From Elysia chlorotica (Eukaryota > Mollusca > Gastropoda > Plakobranchidae): 64,000 bases of DNA. The stretch covers positions 473,891 to 537,890 of the forward strand of contig RQTK01000161.1 of NCBI GenBank assembly GCA_003991915.1, given 5' to 3'. Shown here in pieces: positions 20,470 through 32,773 of this stretch. A model generated the notes under the pieces. The model saw nothing but the letters and a program-made list of their open reading frames with translations. It did no database searches and had not been told where the DNA came from. The translations under genes were made by a program, and so were the position numbers. Each line of letters opens with the position of its first letter. Position 1 is the stretch's first letter.

Positions 20470-21700
20470 CCAAGAGTAAGAGTAAGAAAAGCTCAAAATG
20501 TATATACTATGTGAATTATGTGGTAGTAAATCTCAGTGAATCCAAACGGAGATCGTCCAGTTTAAATGTTTAAAAAAACGTTTCTTCCTTTTCATTTTTG
20601 AATTGTACAAATATTTCTAAATTCTTCTAAACATTCCTTGAAACTCAATCTTGGACAAAAAAAAACTTATTTTTCAAAATTCCAAATTCAGACAAATTTG
20701 GAAACAATTTTAGCACTTTTCATGACTAAATAAGAACCTAAAACTTGTGATGTATAGATACAGGAACAAGAACCAAGCTAAATGAGCAATTAGAAAAACT
20801 TTTTTTTGGGGGGTAAAATATTTGGAATCTTTCAAATTGAAAAAAGCACCCCCAAAAAATCAGTTGACAGACATGATCTGTTGTCATGTAACTAATTTAT
20901 CTAGATGAAATGCCTATCCTATTCTTAATCTTCTTCTGTACTGGTTTTGAAGATTAATTTGGCTTATTCATAAAGTAAAAGTTCTCATAAAGTCTATTTT
21001 TACAATTATACATTTTTACAATAAAGAATCCTATCCATATATCACGACAAGTTGTAAAAGATTTAATGAAAATCATACACAAAAGTAAATAATTGTACAT
21101 GTATCACATTAAAATATAAACATGCAATCTATTGTTTTTAAAAATAGTGGGGGAGGCACTCATTTAATTAAAAAGCATAGCAGAATTATCATATTCAAAC
21201 AACTGTCTATGTTTACATACAAAATATGTAACATTTTATTATACTTATCTGAATATTTATCGTTTTTTAAGTAATGATCTTAATAATGATGGCCTCCCAA
21301 GCAATACAAAGTTCACGTAACTCCTGAAATTCTGATTTTAAAACAGTGACATTAAAAAAAAAAACAATATGGAAATCACAGCAGTACTTTTTTTTTAAAG
21401 GTCAGATAACTTCAAAATGACTTAGATCTAGATTTACAGACGTCTTTCGCTAGACAACAGAGGGAGATGAAAATTAACTGTAAACATGCCTAAATTATCT
21501 AAAGAAAAAAGAGAAGATACGACATGCAAAGATTAAACCAAGATAAATCTAGAGATGTAGATAGCACCGAGTTGCCTAGATTTATAGTAGAAATAACCTA
21601 GATCGCTCGATAGAATCTGCTTGGAAATAACCACCCTACAGTATCATCAAGCTCAGCTCTCTCACAAGATCTAAATCTGCAGATCCCCCCAGTTGTAGAA
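20470..21700. other. Intergenic stretch between GST and the Helitron, nothing recognised
   Basis: AT-rich sequence with scattered homopolymer runs; no coding block or known repeat recognised. Confidence 0.4.
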
Positions 21701-24700
21701 ACACATTATCTAGGGCCCAAGACAGTAAAATGCCAATTATGTTCGGCAAGACCATGGAATAAGGAGACAAGCTCTCTTTGTTACTACAACGGCCAGGTTA
21801 AACTTACCCCAATCCAACCCTTCCCTAATGCTTCATTGGGGTTCGCATCGTTGGGTGTCGATGAAGATGTTTTGCCGGCAGCAGTATTCTGTTTTCGCGT
21901 TAGTGGAGCTGTTTGTCATAGAATGGGGCATGTTCAACCAAAATAACCTGGTGATCATCCACGATTTGCTTAACTCTCATAGCTTATTCCATGTTAACTC
22001 TACATTCATGACACTAAGAATGAAGAACAGGTTACACTGGCAGAGTCATTTGGATCAGGAAACGGTGACAGTGATCTCAACCCTACTGCACGGAGTTAAC
22101 CCGTTTGTTAAATTTTATAAACATGCACCATCTGTCATTGGGGTAGCAGGAGAGCAAGAAAAAGAAATAAAAATGGTCCTTTGAGCTGATGGCTCAAAAC
22201 GCCAAAGAACAAAGCCAACAGCATCAAAAATCTCTGTTATCTTACCAGACACACCTTAAGAGTACCAGTAGAGATTTGTTGAAAGGACAGACCACTTTTC
22301 CATATACGGAAACGTCCAGGTTATAAAATATGTTTCAATAAATTGTGTTATGAATGCAACCCTTTCAACAACTTCATGTGACTGTCAGCGAGACTCACAT
22401 TACATTTACAATATGTTTTGTTTTTCACACGAGGAGATGTAAGATGGGAACCCATACATGAAGTTTAACAACTCACAACGGGTCAGGGTCAGATAAGCCC
22501 AATACAGTGCTATGCATTTAGGCTTATGAAAAGGGATGATTTAAATGTGATTTTACACAGTGGCCACCTTCTGGAATCATTATGCTGTTAATAATATGCA
22601 TAAGTTGAAAAGCAGCGCTTGAATTTTATGCAGTTCAGACAGTTTTCCCTGCGCTCAGAGCTGTACGAAGGACTGGCAGATGCAGTTTGCAATTGTGACA
22701 CAGATGGAGCGAGTGTTGGAAAGAAAGTTGCACTATCCCGTCATCCTTCACTGGAGATCCAATAAATATGATACAACTATATCATGATGCAATTGCAATT
22801 TTCCGTCGATATGGGAAACCTGACCTATTTATCACATTCACATGTAAACCAAATTGGTCTGAGATAGTGAATGAGTTGCATCCAAATAAAACTTCAGCAG
22901 TCACCCCGATTTGATTTCTCACCTATTCAAGCTAAAATTGAGAGCTTTGATGGAAGAAATCACAAAGAAAAATCTGTTTGTAGAGGTCACTGCCTGTGTC
23001 AGGGTTATTGAATTTCAAAAGAGGGGACTTCTCTGCGCACACATTTAACCCAGCAACGCATGAAAGAATTAGAAGCTAGGCATATGGTGCAAGGGCCATG
23101 TGGTCAAGGATATGCTGAAACTCCCTGTATGAGAGATGGTGAGAGTAGCATTAGAAGGAGAAATGTGTTGTTTTTTTTACGTCTTCTTCTGCAACATGTA
23201 AAGGGAGCAAAATCATTTGAAGATATGCGTACCTCACCATCAATTACAGTGTACCCAACTTTCCGTGGAGATGCATCATCTCTGGATCTCCTTTAGTACG
23301 ACGATGAATAGAAAAACTATCAGGCTGAGAAAAGCTTAATTGGGTTGGCAAGTCAACTTCCCTAAGCCCTATTGATCTGTGGACATCTTTTGAAAAGCAG
23401 CTATCTGATGATTTCTCTTCCAAGAAACCTGGCTCTGTACAACCTGTCAATGGTGATACATGCACAAATATTTCTCTCTTAGAAATCAACGAACTACTTC
23501 TTATGCACACACAAAACTCTACATGACTATGACTTACCAGAACCAACAGCTGATGAAAATTTCAGTCCGCAGAGAGAAACTTGGAATGCAGATGGACAGC
23601 ACCAGCTCTCTATGATGAGGTAGCAGGAGCTTAATATCAAACAAAAAAATTGCCTTCAAAACAATAATGCGTGCTGTGCAATCTCCAAATACACATTCAA
23701 CAGAATTTTTTTTCATTGATGGCCGGGGAGGGGCACCGGTAAAACTTCTTTATCTTTTTATACAAGACTTTGCTTATGGAGGTCCGGGGAGGAAGTCTTT
23801 CAGCTATTACTGTAGCCTCATCTGGCATACTTGCTAAGTTACTAGCTGATGGCAAAACTGCCCATTCCACATTCCAATTCAAGACAACAGCACCTGCAAC
23901 ATCAGTCGACAATCCAGTATTTCAAAGAATATCCAAGACACTATTTTATTCATATGGAATGAAATACCAATGATGGACCGTCAAGTTTTTTAATGCGTCA
24001 ACAGAAGTCTCTTAATACCTCAAACTGCGCAAAACCATTTGGAGGCAAAGTCATGGTGCTTGGTGGGGATTTCAGACAAATTTTTCTCGTTGTTAGGAGG
24101 GGAAGACAAGCTGACATTGTAAATGTTGTTCCCAATAAGACGTTCTTGTGGATAATGTAACCATCCTGCACCTCAAGCAAAACATCCGGATCCAAGACGA
24201 CAATGCTGAACTTTTTGAAAGGTGCATTGGTAATGGCACTGAGCATGTTTACAAGGAAGTCAGGGACAATTCTGTACAAGTTCCGCCTGATTTATGTCTG
24301 CTGTCAAACGAGATCAACGCTCTTAATGACACTGTTTATGTCAAATAATTATGCAGATGAAGATTTCCTATCAGAAAAGAGCTGTTCTTACAACCACAAA
24401 TTAAAACGTTGACCTCATAAACAAAAAAGTGTCAGTCAAAATAGCAACAGGCGTGGAGAAAGTTAAAGAAGTGTAGATTCTGTTGTCAATATTGACAGCC
24501 AAAAATGAATGTACCCTTCTGAGTTTTTAAACGTATACATGTAAATGTAGCTGGTCTTCTGTTCCATTTGCTAACATTGAAAGTGAACACAGCAGTGATG
24601 CTCATGAGAAATTTAAACCCAAAGGTTGGTCTACTTAATGGCACAAGACTGCTCATGAAAAACATTGAGAGAAAGGGTCATTGAAGCAAAAATAATAACA

Positions 24701-24960
24701 TTATCAGAATAACAATGGCACCAGATACTGGGCTTCCATTCAAATTTGTCGTAGGCAGTTTCCTGTTAGGCAGTCTTATGCGATGACTATAAATAAAGCA
24801 CAGTAGGAGTTTACCTGAAATAACCTGTCTTTACCCACGGACAATAGTATGTCACCATCTCAAGAGCAAAAAGTCTGCAGTGGGTTACACTTCTGTCTCC
24901 CAGCATCAGAAAGATCAAAAGATGACCCTACATGTTACACGGATAATGAAGTCTACCACT
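21700..24960 (+). mobile_element. Decayed Helitron (Rep-helicase) copy
   Basis: Helitrons move by rolling-circle replication using one protein with an HUH nuclease and a PIF1-like helicase. Pieces appear in order in shifting frames. They are an N-terminal Cys region (VKCQLCSARPWNKE, about 21730) with NGQVKLTPI; the Helitron_like_N core GFASLGVDED and GAVCHRMGH (21838-21935); GVNPFVKFYK (about 22095); IADG-type SKRQRTKPTAS (about 22195); the Rep start LPSSFTGDP-like (about 22740); and AIFRRYGKPDLFITFTCKPN (about 22795). The HUH segment IEFQKRGLLCAH follows (about 23008-23043), where the first His is replaced by Cys. The helicase Walker A GTGKT is visible at 23732-23746, then ITVASSGILAKLL, GGKVMVLGGDFRQI (about 24045), LKQNIRI and SYAMTINKAQ (about 24775). 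Many stops and frameshifts make it inactive. The 5' TC and 3' hairpin/CTRR ends were not found. Confidence 0.88.
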
Positions 24961-26098
24961 CAGCCGTAATCCAGTAAAATGGGTGTGTGATATATTAGTA
25001 CATTTTTGTTACATATCTTCATGTAAACTCTATTTTCTAAAGCCACTGCAATGCCCAATCTCTAAACACACACATACACCAACGACCACACACAGTTACC
25101 TCCGCAAAATCCCAGGCTCTCTACTAGTTGATAAAACTCAAAAATTAATATTATGAAGTAAAGTTCAAACATGCTTATGACCATAGAATAGATTACATTT
25201 TATAGTGTTTGATTTAGGAAATGGCACACACGAGACTGGGCAATGGAGACTTGGACTCCTGTCTCAGCCAGTCACAATATACTGACACTGACCCAAACAG
25301 TAGAAGACGAAATTGGACAAATAAATTTTTTATCCATTTTGGGTTTTGAAATGGGGAACTCCCAATCCCTTGACCATTGCTATACTATTTGAGCTTATTC
25401 ACCCACCACCCCCCATCCCCATCCCCACATATTATAAATATATAAACAGCACATTAAAACTAATAAAAGTTCATTGAAATTTATTTTTTTTAATATAAAA
25501 AAACGTGTAGTAGGTAATAAGTCGAGCATAATCAAATCAAAGATAATAAATAAAATCATTAATGGTTAACACTTACTGGTTAACTAATATTGGTACACTT
25601 TAAAAAAAATTGACGCTCTGTTAAATATTGGTGTATAAAAATTCTAATATCAGGAATTAAAAGCATGATTATGTTAATAAAAAACAAATTAATGCAATTT
25701 TTTTTTATGATCATCGAAATGAAAAAGACACAAACACAATCAAGCATTCAGTTAAATCCCTATAATTTAGGAATGGATCAAAACTGAGTTACAGAAGAAT
25801 GACATTATTGAATCAAGACAGTGGCGAAAGATATTGACATTTATGTGTACTTCTGTTTTTGTAAAATTCTTTTATAGGGAATGTCCTATACTTTTTTCAG
25901 TAATGCAGTGCATGTGTTATCTTTCCCCATACTGAATACCGTTTTCGCCTTAAGACAGGATAAACTGGTTAAAAATCAATTCTGGGGTCAAACCATATAT
26001 AATATTCAGGATTTTTTAAAATGAAAGTAAATATTTAAGAATCAATGCTATTTTGAACAACTGGTCTGGGCTGTCTCGTGAAAACTTGTCCTCTTCAT
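24961..26098. other. Region downstream of POLD4 (- strand 3' side)
   Basis: It contains a truncated SINE at 25218-25312 and otherwise AT-rich sequence. The nearest canonical - strand polyadenylation hexamer I see (TTTATT on +) is at 25480-25485, about 610 bp past the POLD4 stop. Whether it is used is unknown. Confidence 0.4.
25218..25312 (-). mobile_element. SINE family A, internal fragment
   Basis: Matches the middle of the family (GGCACACACGAGACTGGGC, then TCCTGTCTCAGCCAGTCAC, then a degenerate ACCCAAACAGTAG). Both ends are missing. Confidence 0.75.
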
Positions 26099-26129
26099 TC
26101 ATCTAAGGGTGGCGTAATCATTCCACAAG
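26099..26129 (-). CDS. POLD4: POLD4 exon 4 (C-terminal 9 codons and stop)
   Basis: A 31-nt terminal exon with acceptor tttttacag directly before CTTGTGG. The split Cys codon (TG|C) joins it to exon 3, giving LWNDYATLR and TGA. The LWxxY ending matches the family and the phase is exact, which supports so short an exon. Confidence 0.82.
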
Positions 26130-29100
26130 CTGTAAAAATGCATAAAAATCAATATTGAAATGGCAGTATTTTCAATTACCTTTGACCAATATAGCAATTT
26201 GTCTTTACAGATCAAGTATATATTTTAAACAACTGGAGACTAATTTTAATACGTTTTTGTCTTTCAAGTGGTTCTAGGATAATGGAATAAAAACTCCCAA
26301 TAAGAAGAAAAAAAAAGATATTTTTTTCACATGAATATAATTTGTTATGACCCTCAGCTCATTCCTTTCTTAAATATTCAGGCTATCATAATTGAAACCA
26401 TTCATTGTGTGACGTTGATTCAATGAAGTGGGTCCCTGTTGCAGGTCAATTATTGAATAATTATAATTCACTTAGACTCAGAAACACTATCTTATCAACA
26501 TTAACCAAAAAAAGATTACTGGAAATTCTTTGTAGAAACACAATAATTTAACTTTATTAATAAACGCCCTCTCTGATGAATACAATTCAAGAATGTCCAG
26601 ATCTAAATCAGTACTTGACAATTATCTAGCTCTATAATGGATCTTAATACCAGCAAAATAACAGTGGCAACAGAAGCATAAACACTCCTCTCTACAAAAA
26701 CCATCAATCAATCTTTCTTCCCTCTACCACGCTCTGCTCTTATACACAGAGCACATATCTACTATAATTTCTCTACAAAGCCAAAGGCTTACATAATTAT
26801 TATAAATTATAACACTAGACCTACACGCCCATCGCACAACCCAAGGCCTTGTCCTTGTGTGCACACTATTTTATGGAATTTCCAAAAGTTTGCATAGGTA
26901 AAAAGCTATTGTTTTGAAACTGAAGATGTGTAGTTCAAGTGCTAGCACAAGGGCGTATCATTAATATCAACCAGCACAACATGTGCGACATGATGTGAAA
27001 AGGCTAATTGAACTTCGAGTACTTTTCAGAAGTTTCTTTAAGCCGGTAGCAGCCGATTTGGTGAACTAACGCCAAAGCCAGTTAATCTACTGCAGTGCTA
27101 CCATGGAGACTGCAGTTCACTCACAGTGGTACCAGATAACTGGTGTGTGGAGTTCTATGGGTTAAGAGTCGAATCACTCCACTTCAACAGTGTTCCCTAA
27201 TCAGTATATATAATATAACTTGCCAAGTCCACACTTCCTCTTACTATATTATATTCAAATCTGGTGGAGTCAGTATTTATAAAAATATGATTTAAAAAAT
27301 GATAAACCTTAAAAAAATGTTTTCTTCCATATATGGCATTTTGATAGTGATACATGAACAAAAAATGTACGAATATAATGTGAAGACAGTTGCAACCTCT
27401 TACATCTAAAAATGTACAGCGGATATGTTGATGAAAAAAAGATTGTACAATCAGATTATTTTCTAAATAATACAGAAAAATTTGGATTTAATGAATGACC
27501 TCTTTAATTTTTAATAATTTGTTGGACTCGTGTGTGGCTCAATACTGCCATTACTCTACCTCCAATCATAACCCAACATGTACGTGTCTACAACTTTTCC
27601 TTTGCATCTTCTCTCCTAGCCAGACACACATCTCACAGGTTTTAAACTGGCGGCTTTAATTCTGTGATGATCTCCTATCTTGCTTGACGGTTGTTTGTCA
27701 GCTGCCACTTCTCTCCCACTCTCTTATCTGTTTATCATTTTTCATTGTAACCCACCCATCTTAATGTATGCTACACTGCATGATTTTAGTCCTGGCTTAT
27801 GCGAGAGTGTTGTTTTAGTGACAACACAGCATATCTCTGGTTGTCTAATTTAAACTAAATTAATAGTGTCTGGTGTGCAACTTTGTAAGCTTTCCAGCAC
27901 TTCTGGTTTATTGGATCTGAAGGTGGGTATGAGATTATATCGTTAGATCCAAGATAGTTTACTCAAGACAAAGAAGAAGAAAAATCTGGTATTTTTAATT
28001 TTATCTCTTAGTTGAACGTAGAACTTCGTTGTATTCTAGTTGTACTGTAGCCTAACAAGTGACTTAAATTGTCTTTTGTACAGTCACAAAGTTTCTTGTG
28101 TAAAAAAAAGGATTTGAACTAACCTGTAACTAATCCCAAATGCACTCAAAGTTTTTAAATTAATGTTAAAATTACTGCAGTGGACTTTGCACAAGTTAAT
28201 GACTCTTAAATAAATTTTTACTTTATCCTGACACCTTTTCCTATTTTTATCTGAAGTCTATTAAAAGAGCCCATTATAACTTTTTTTATGCCTGATTGAA
28301 TTGTGACACTGAGTTGCATCCCCTGGATATTTAGTCATGAAGCGTTCACTGTAAACATTAACAACAGCTGAAGATATATGTCGTACCATTCAGTGTACAA
28401 AGGGTCTGAAGCATGCCTGTTTATAAGATCTTTAATTTCAAGTGAGGGCTTCAGACCATGTCTCTCAGCTCTTTCCCATCGATCCAGACGTGATATACCT
28501 TGCAGAAAAAGAAAAACAGTCAAAATTAAGTTTTCTGTGATTACTTCATACTCATCAAGTTTTCCTTTCACAAAATATATGCTAATGAAAACATACAAAA
28601 TATAATTATTTTTTGCCCATTTCCAATTTGAAGACCAATTTAAAGACCCTTAATGTGGAAGCTGTATTACAAAAATTATTACGAAAATGAACAGCTATCG
28701 TTTTCTGAGGGGAAAATTTGAAGCCGTTTGTGTCTGCCCATTTCTGAAAAGCGTTGAGCTGCAGTTGGAGTTGCCGTTCTATGTTTGGAATTGAAGACGC
28801 TCTGTAGCAGACGACAAAATCGTCTACGTATAATGAGCAGTTTACATCATTTTTCAAAGTCTAGGTTATTGAATTTATTTGTATACCAAAAAGAATTGGA
28901 GAGAGAATGCTGCCTTGAGAAACTCCCTGCTCCTGCTAGAAAGAGTGAGACAAAGATGATCCAACCTTTACTTAAAACTGTCGATTAGCCATGAAATTTT
29001 TAATGAAGATAGGATTAGGAAGGTTGCCCTCAAATCCCATATTTTTAAGGTTTTTAAGTATGCCAAATTGCCATACTTCCAGCGACCATGTGTTGGTTAT

Positions 29101-30524
29101 TGATAAAAGCTTCTCTAATAAATGTTTCAAGGCGTATCAAGTGATCCGTAGTACATATTTTTGCTCTAAATCCACACTAGATGTTGGATAAGAGATTATT
29201 AAGTTCTAAATACCAAGATAGTCATTTGGCTACCATTCTTTCAAAAAGTTTACAGAGGCAGCTTGTTAAAACTATAGGTCTATGATTTTGTGGGTTTTCC
29301 AAGTCTTTTCCAGGATTTGGAATAGGAATAACAGTGGCTTGGCGGCAGGACTCATTAAAAGTACCGGGAGCCCAAATTTCGTGAAACAGCTGTAACAGAA
29401 TTTGAAGAGATTGAATTGGCAGGTTTTTCATAATGGTGTTATGTAGGAGATCTGGCCCTGCGGCCGTTTCCTTCAGACACAGAAGCGGGTTTGTAGAGGA
29501 AAGAGAAAAAAAAAATGTTTCAAAGGGGTAACGGGTTTTGAAGACCGAGTGGGTTTGCAAACTATTGTTCTTAGGCGGTGACCACTGTATAATGTATTCA
29601 ATCAAGCTATAGAGAAAAAAAAAATGATGAAATGCTCCTAAAGTATTAGTATAGCATTAATATTTATATCTACTTACCATTACAAGGCCCATATTCTAAG
29701 ATCAAATCAAATTGTTTTAAGACATCAAGATCTTTCTTTATCCCAGAATCAGTTGCACTTGTACTTGGCTCACTCTTGGTCCCTGTTTTTCGGAGGGGAA
29801 AGAGGGGGGGGGAGGCGGGAAGGGGTATAATTTAAAAAAAATGATTTTGAATTCTTTGCACCATTGTGCTCCATTTGCACTCTTAATATTAAAAATCAAC
29901 ATGTATGAAAGTATTTAATATTATACTCTTGAAATTCATTAGTAAACATAACTTAGGAAGGTTTTTAATTAATTATTACTCTGCAATATGTCTATAGTAT
30001 AATTTTTTAAGCAAAAATATTAAATATCAATACAAAAAAACATATATTTATTATATAAAATACTGCTATGTGTTTCTATAGATAACAGTTTCATAATTCT
30101 TTTGGTTGAAATTTTATCCTATACAGATTTGATATTAATTATTTCAAAAAAGGTGTGCAGGTAAATACAAAGAGGTGATAGCACAAGCTCATTTCATTGT
30201 TTTCAATGTTCACAACAAAAAAGTGGCATGATGAGAAAATAGACAGTTGTGCCTCTAGCCAGAGTAAATAATGTACAAGGGCTTTAAGAGAATAATGAAC
30301 GCAGCTTAATCGTTTATTTTGTAAATGAAGAAACAATATTATATATTGACATTTTAAATAACATAAATGGTGAATGGCTAGCCGAGAAAATCATAAAATC
30401 TAAGTTGTATAATCCATGTGCTTTTAAAATCCCAACTCCACTTAAAATTCGTGCTTTTGTTACCTTTTTGGGGTTTGTGGGCTATTCTTTTCTTTTGCAC
30501 AAAAGCATTGCTGATAGAAGCCAT
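26099..30524 (-). CDS. POLD4: DNA polymerase delta subunit 4 (p12), 4 coding exons, 102 aa
   Basis: The small accessory subunit stabilises nuclear DNA polymerase delta and contacts PCNA during DNA replication and repair. Exons on - join at 30524-30464, 29782-29678, 28498-28387 and 26129-26099; introns are GT-AG and phases agree (1, 1, 2), giving 309 nt with TGA. The N-terminus MASISNAFVQKKR corresponds to the non-canonical PCNA-binding motif of p12. Exon 2 ends LKQFDLILEYGPCN, exon 3 begins ISRLDRWERAERHGL, and the last exon encodes LWNDYATLR. These match the known p12 architecture (QFDLxxxYGPC, G-I-[ST]-R-L-x-R-W, terminal LWxxY). Length is close to the human protein (107 aa). Intron 2 carries a non-LTR retrotransposon fragment in the same orientation and intron 3 carries an old dispersed repeat. 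The 5' UTR and promoter are not resolved. Confidence 0.9.
26407..26970 (-). repeat. Right arm of the widely spaced inverted repeat, in POLD4 intron 3
   Basis: Reverse complement of the element at 18014-18626 (see that entry). The pair flanks GST exon 4, the Helitron and POLD4 exon 4. Confidence 0.82.
28387..28498 (-). CDS. POLD4: POLD4 exon 3
   Basis: Acceptor tttttctgcaag and donor GAATG|GTACGA; 112 nt. It encodes GISRLDRWERAERHGLKPSL, the most conserved p12 block. Reading through the donor gives a short non-conserved tail, so splicing to 26129 is preferred. Confidence 0.9.
28590..29605 (-). mobile_element. Non-LTR retrotransposon reverse transcriptase fragment (in POLD4 intron 2)
   Basis: On - the first block (29605-29222) has AGPDLLHNTIMKNLP, then ATVIPIPNPGKD and NHRPIVLTSCLCKLFERM, which are RT motifs of Jockey/I-type LINEs. 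After about 350 bp of stop-containing but recognisable sequence, the block 28857-28606 carries the catalytic SLYVDDFVV box followed by LNAFQKWADTNGFKFSPQKT. The copy lacks ORF1, endonuclease and the 3' part, and has several stops. It lies in the same orientation as POLD4 and is removed with intron 2. Confidence 0.88.
29678..29782 (-). CDS. POLD4: POLD4 exon 2
   Basis: Acceptor ctccgaaaaacag after a long C/T tract, donor AATG|GTAAG; 105 nt, phase 1 in and out. It encodes a polar Ser/Thr linker followed by the conserved LDVLKQFDLILEYGPC helix. Confidence 0.88.
30464..30524 (-). CDS. POLD4: POLD4 exon 1
   Basis: ATG at 30524 (reading left), MASISNAFVQKKRIAHKPQK, donor AAAAAG|GTAACA. The start was chosen because it gives the expected short basic p12 N-terminus and a phase-1 junction into exon 2. 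The reading frame is open further upstream, but that extension has no family support. Confidence 0.8.
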
Positions 30525-32537
30525 ACTTGTAAGGGATTCTGTGAATAAGAAAACAGAAATACAGTACAAATCAAATCCAACAAACTCCGACTCAAAGAAC
30601 ACCATACATTCATCGAATAGGTTTCCAATTTATATTTTTCTATATCTTTACACAGTAAACGAACTTTGATCCAGCAAACTAATCTCATACACACCCTCAT
30701 ATCCAACAAAGCCCACAATGCTGCTTACCACACACTAGATGAGAGCTAGTTAAAAGTAGACCTCCTAGCTCGTTTCCAAAGAATGACAATTTCATTAAGT
30801 CTTGTGGTTACAATGCATGACTGAATTTTCAAATAGTTAAATAAGTAAGCTTATATTCATGAATTATTTTTATTGGGACCTTCTTCCAGTACTAGCTGAG
30901 GTTAATAACTCTCTTTTGTCTACACTTATAGAGGCATTCCTAGCAAATAGGCCTAGATGTTTAAAGTATGAATGGAGAGCCAAAAAAATGGCCCCTGGCC
31001 AAACACATCCCCAGTTTGTGGCAGACCGCAGTGTTGCAAACCACAGGCTGTCAGCCCAGCCTTGCAAGCTGTTATCTGTGGCCCAGAGGGCTTTGCAAAC
31101 TGAAAAATAGACAGTTGAATTAATTTGTGACTTGCCATGCATCACGATATATAAGGATTTGGGACTCGGTGTGCTTTCACAGTTTGTTTACAAGCAAAAA
31201 ATTCACATAATTTGTTGCTGTTTATCACCCTTGTTTCTAAAAGCTTAAAAAAGATACCCCGCCTGTCCCCGTGTTCTCCAACTTTAAAATGTTGGATGTG
31301 TGTGTGTTTGGAAAAGAAGAGGCAGATGGAACGTTAAAGAGGGGTGGGGAGCAATTGGTTACAGTCATGTAATGATGATATGAAGGCAATGTTTGGGCAG
31401 TACTGAGCCACACATGGCTTCAACAAACCTTGCATCCAATGAACTATTCAAAATGTTTATATAAGCTAGTTCATTAAATCTGAGGTCTCCTGTAGTAAGC
31501 ATAAAAAATATACACATGTGCATATTAAAAAAGAGTATAGGGAAATATGGCATGAAAGTGTCCTTAAACTGAGACGCCATTTAGACCCTATAAAATCTAC
31601 ACCTGATTAAAATGTCCATGTATTATCCCAATATCACCATCAAAACTGGGTCTAAAAGATCCTTAAGGTGATATCTTGATTGGATCTGAAATATTCTGGA
31701 TTAATAAAACATGATAGGTGAGCCTTGAAGTAGGCAGATCTAAGTTTGTTATCCTCTAATCTTTAGGATAAAACTACAACTCTAAGGCTAAGGGGCACAT
31801 AATCCTCAAGGTTTTGCCCCCATTCACTTGGATTCCTGGAATCATTCCCAGTTTGGGTCCAGACATGAAATCCAGTACCTAGGATCCAGATTCAGGATAT
31901 TTTTATTCGCACATGTTAAGGTTTCTCACAGGGTTATATTTTTCGTGCCGTTCATATCTTGCACTATTGACGCCATCACCCAATGACCCTCTTAATATTT
32001 GTAGAATTGAATACCTGAATAATCCTCTACTTTGACCAGGAAAACATCTTAAAACCGCAGTAGAGTGAATAAACTGTGGAACACTACATAGAAATAAACT
32101 CTATATTTATTTTAATTGTAAAAAAAAAAGCTAGAGTGGATGAGAGAGACTGGATGACGGGTAAAAGAATAGACTAGAAAAGGAAAAAGGTACATAGTTT
32201 GAGAGCAGGCGCAAGAGTGTGCAACTTGTAGTCAGTCATTTAATGGATGTACCTGATTATCCTGATTTCGAACAGATAGAGAACAAGAGCTCAAAAGACT
32301 TATTCTTTGCCGAGCCCCTTCCCACTGCATTGATACCTGCACATCCCAATCCCCATCCCTCCTTTATCTTTTATTTGGTATGATTAGCTCAAAAACATAC
32401 GTATGTGCGTATTAACTTTAATGAGATCAAAGATTTTTTTTCTTTTAATCAATCATTGCTTTATTTTGTCTTTCACATATGTAGTCAATATTTTTTATCT
32501 GTACTCAACGACACTTCTTTTTTTTTCCAAATAAGTG
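30525..32537. other. POLD4-upstream intergenic stretch
   Basis: No further gene recognised. It contains a G/C-richer block at about 30985-31110 with imperfect inverted words (CAGTTTGTGG / TTTGCAAACTG) and a 46-bp segment (31236-31281) shared with the RPL23A upstream region. Confidence 0.4.
31236..31281 (+). repeat. Short repeat shared with the RPL23A upstream region
   Basis: The block TAAAAGCTTAAAAAAGATAC then CCC…TGTCCCCGTGTTCTCCAA recurs with a few changes at 40620-40666. It sits about 710 bp upstream of the POLD4 start codon. Confidence 0.65.
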
Positions 32538-32762
32538 GTTAGTTGAGTTGGTTTAACGTCTAACATCAGCACTATATCTGTGAATGGGCCCCAAGACTGC
32601 CACACACGAGACAGGGCGGGGGTGTTTTTTACCATGATTCCTGTCTCAGCCGGTCACATTAGACTGACACCGACCTAACAAGCAAGGGATGAAATCGCCA
32701 GGGCTCGAATCAAGGACCTCCTGCATCGGAAGCTGGTGTTCTATCCCAGGGCTAACGCACCC
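32538..32762 (-). mobile_element. tRNA-derived SINE (family A) with target-site duplication
   Basis: Near-complete copy with a short internal deletion around the GACGTCTGACAA segment. The repeat CCAAATAAGTG flanks it at 32527-32537 and 32763-32773. The B-box-like GATTCGAGCCC is on - near 32700. Confidence 0.87.
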
Positions 32763-32773
32763 CCAAATAAGTG

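Noticed and set aside
30859..31145. Frames on both strands around a GC-richer block
   Set aside because: No family similarity or splice context; the block has inverted words typical of a repeat remnant.
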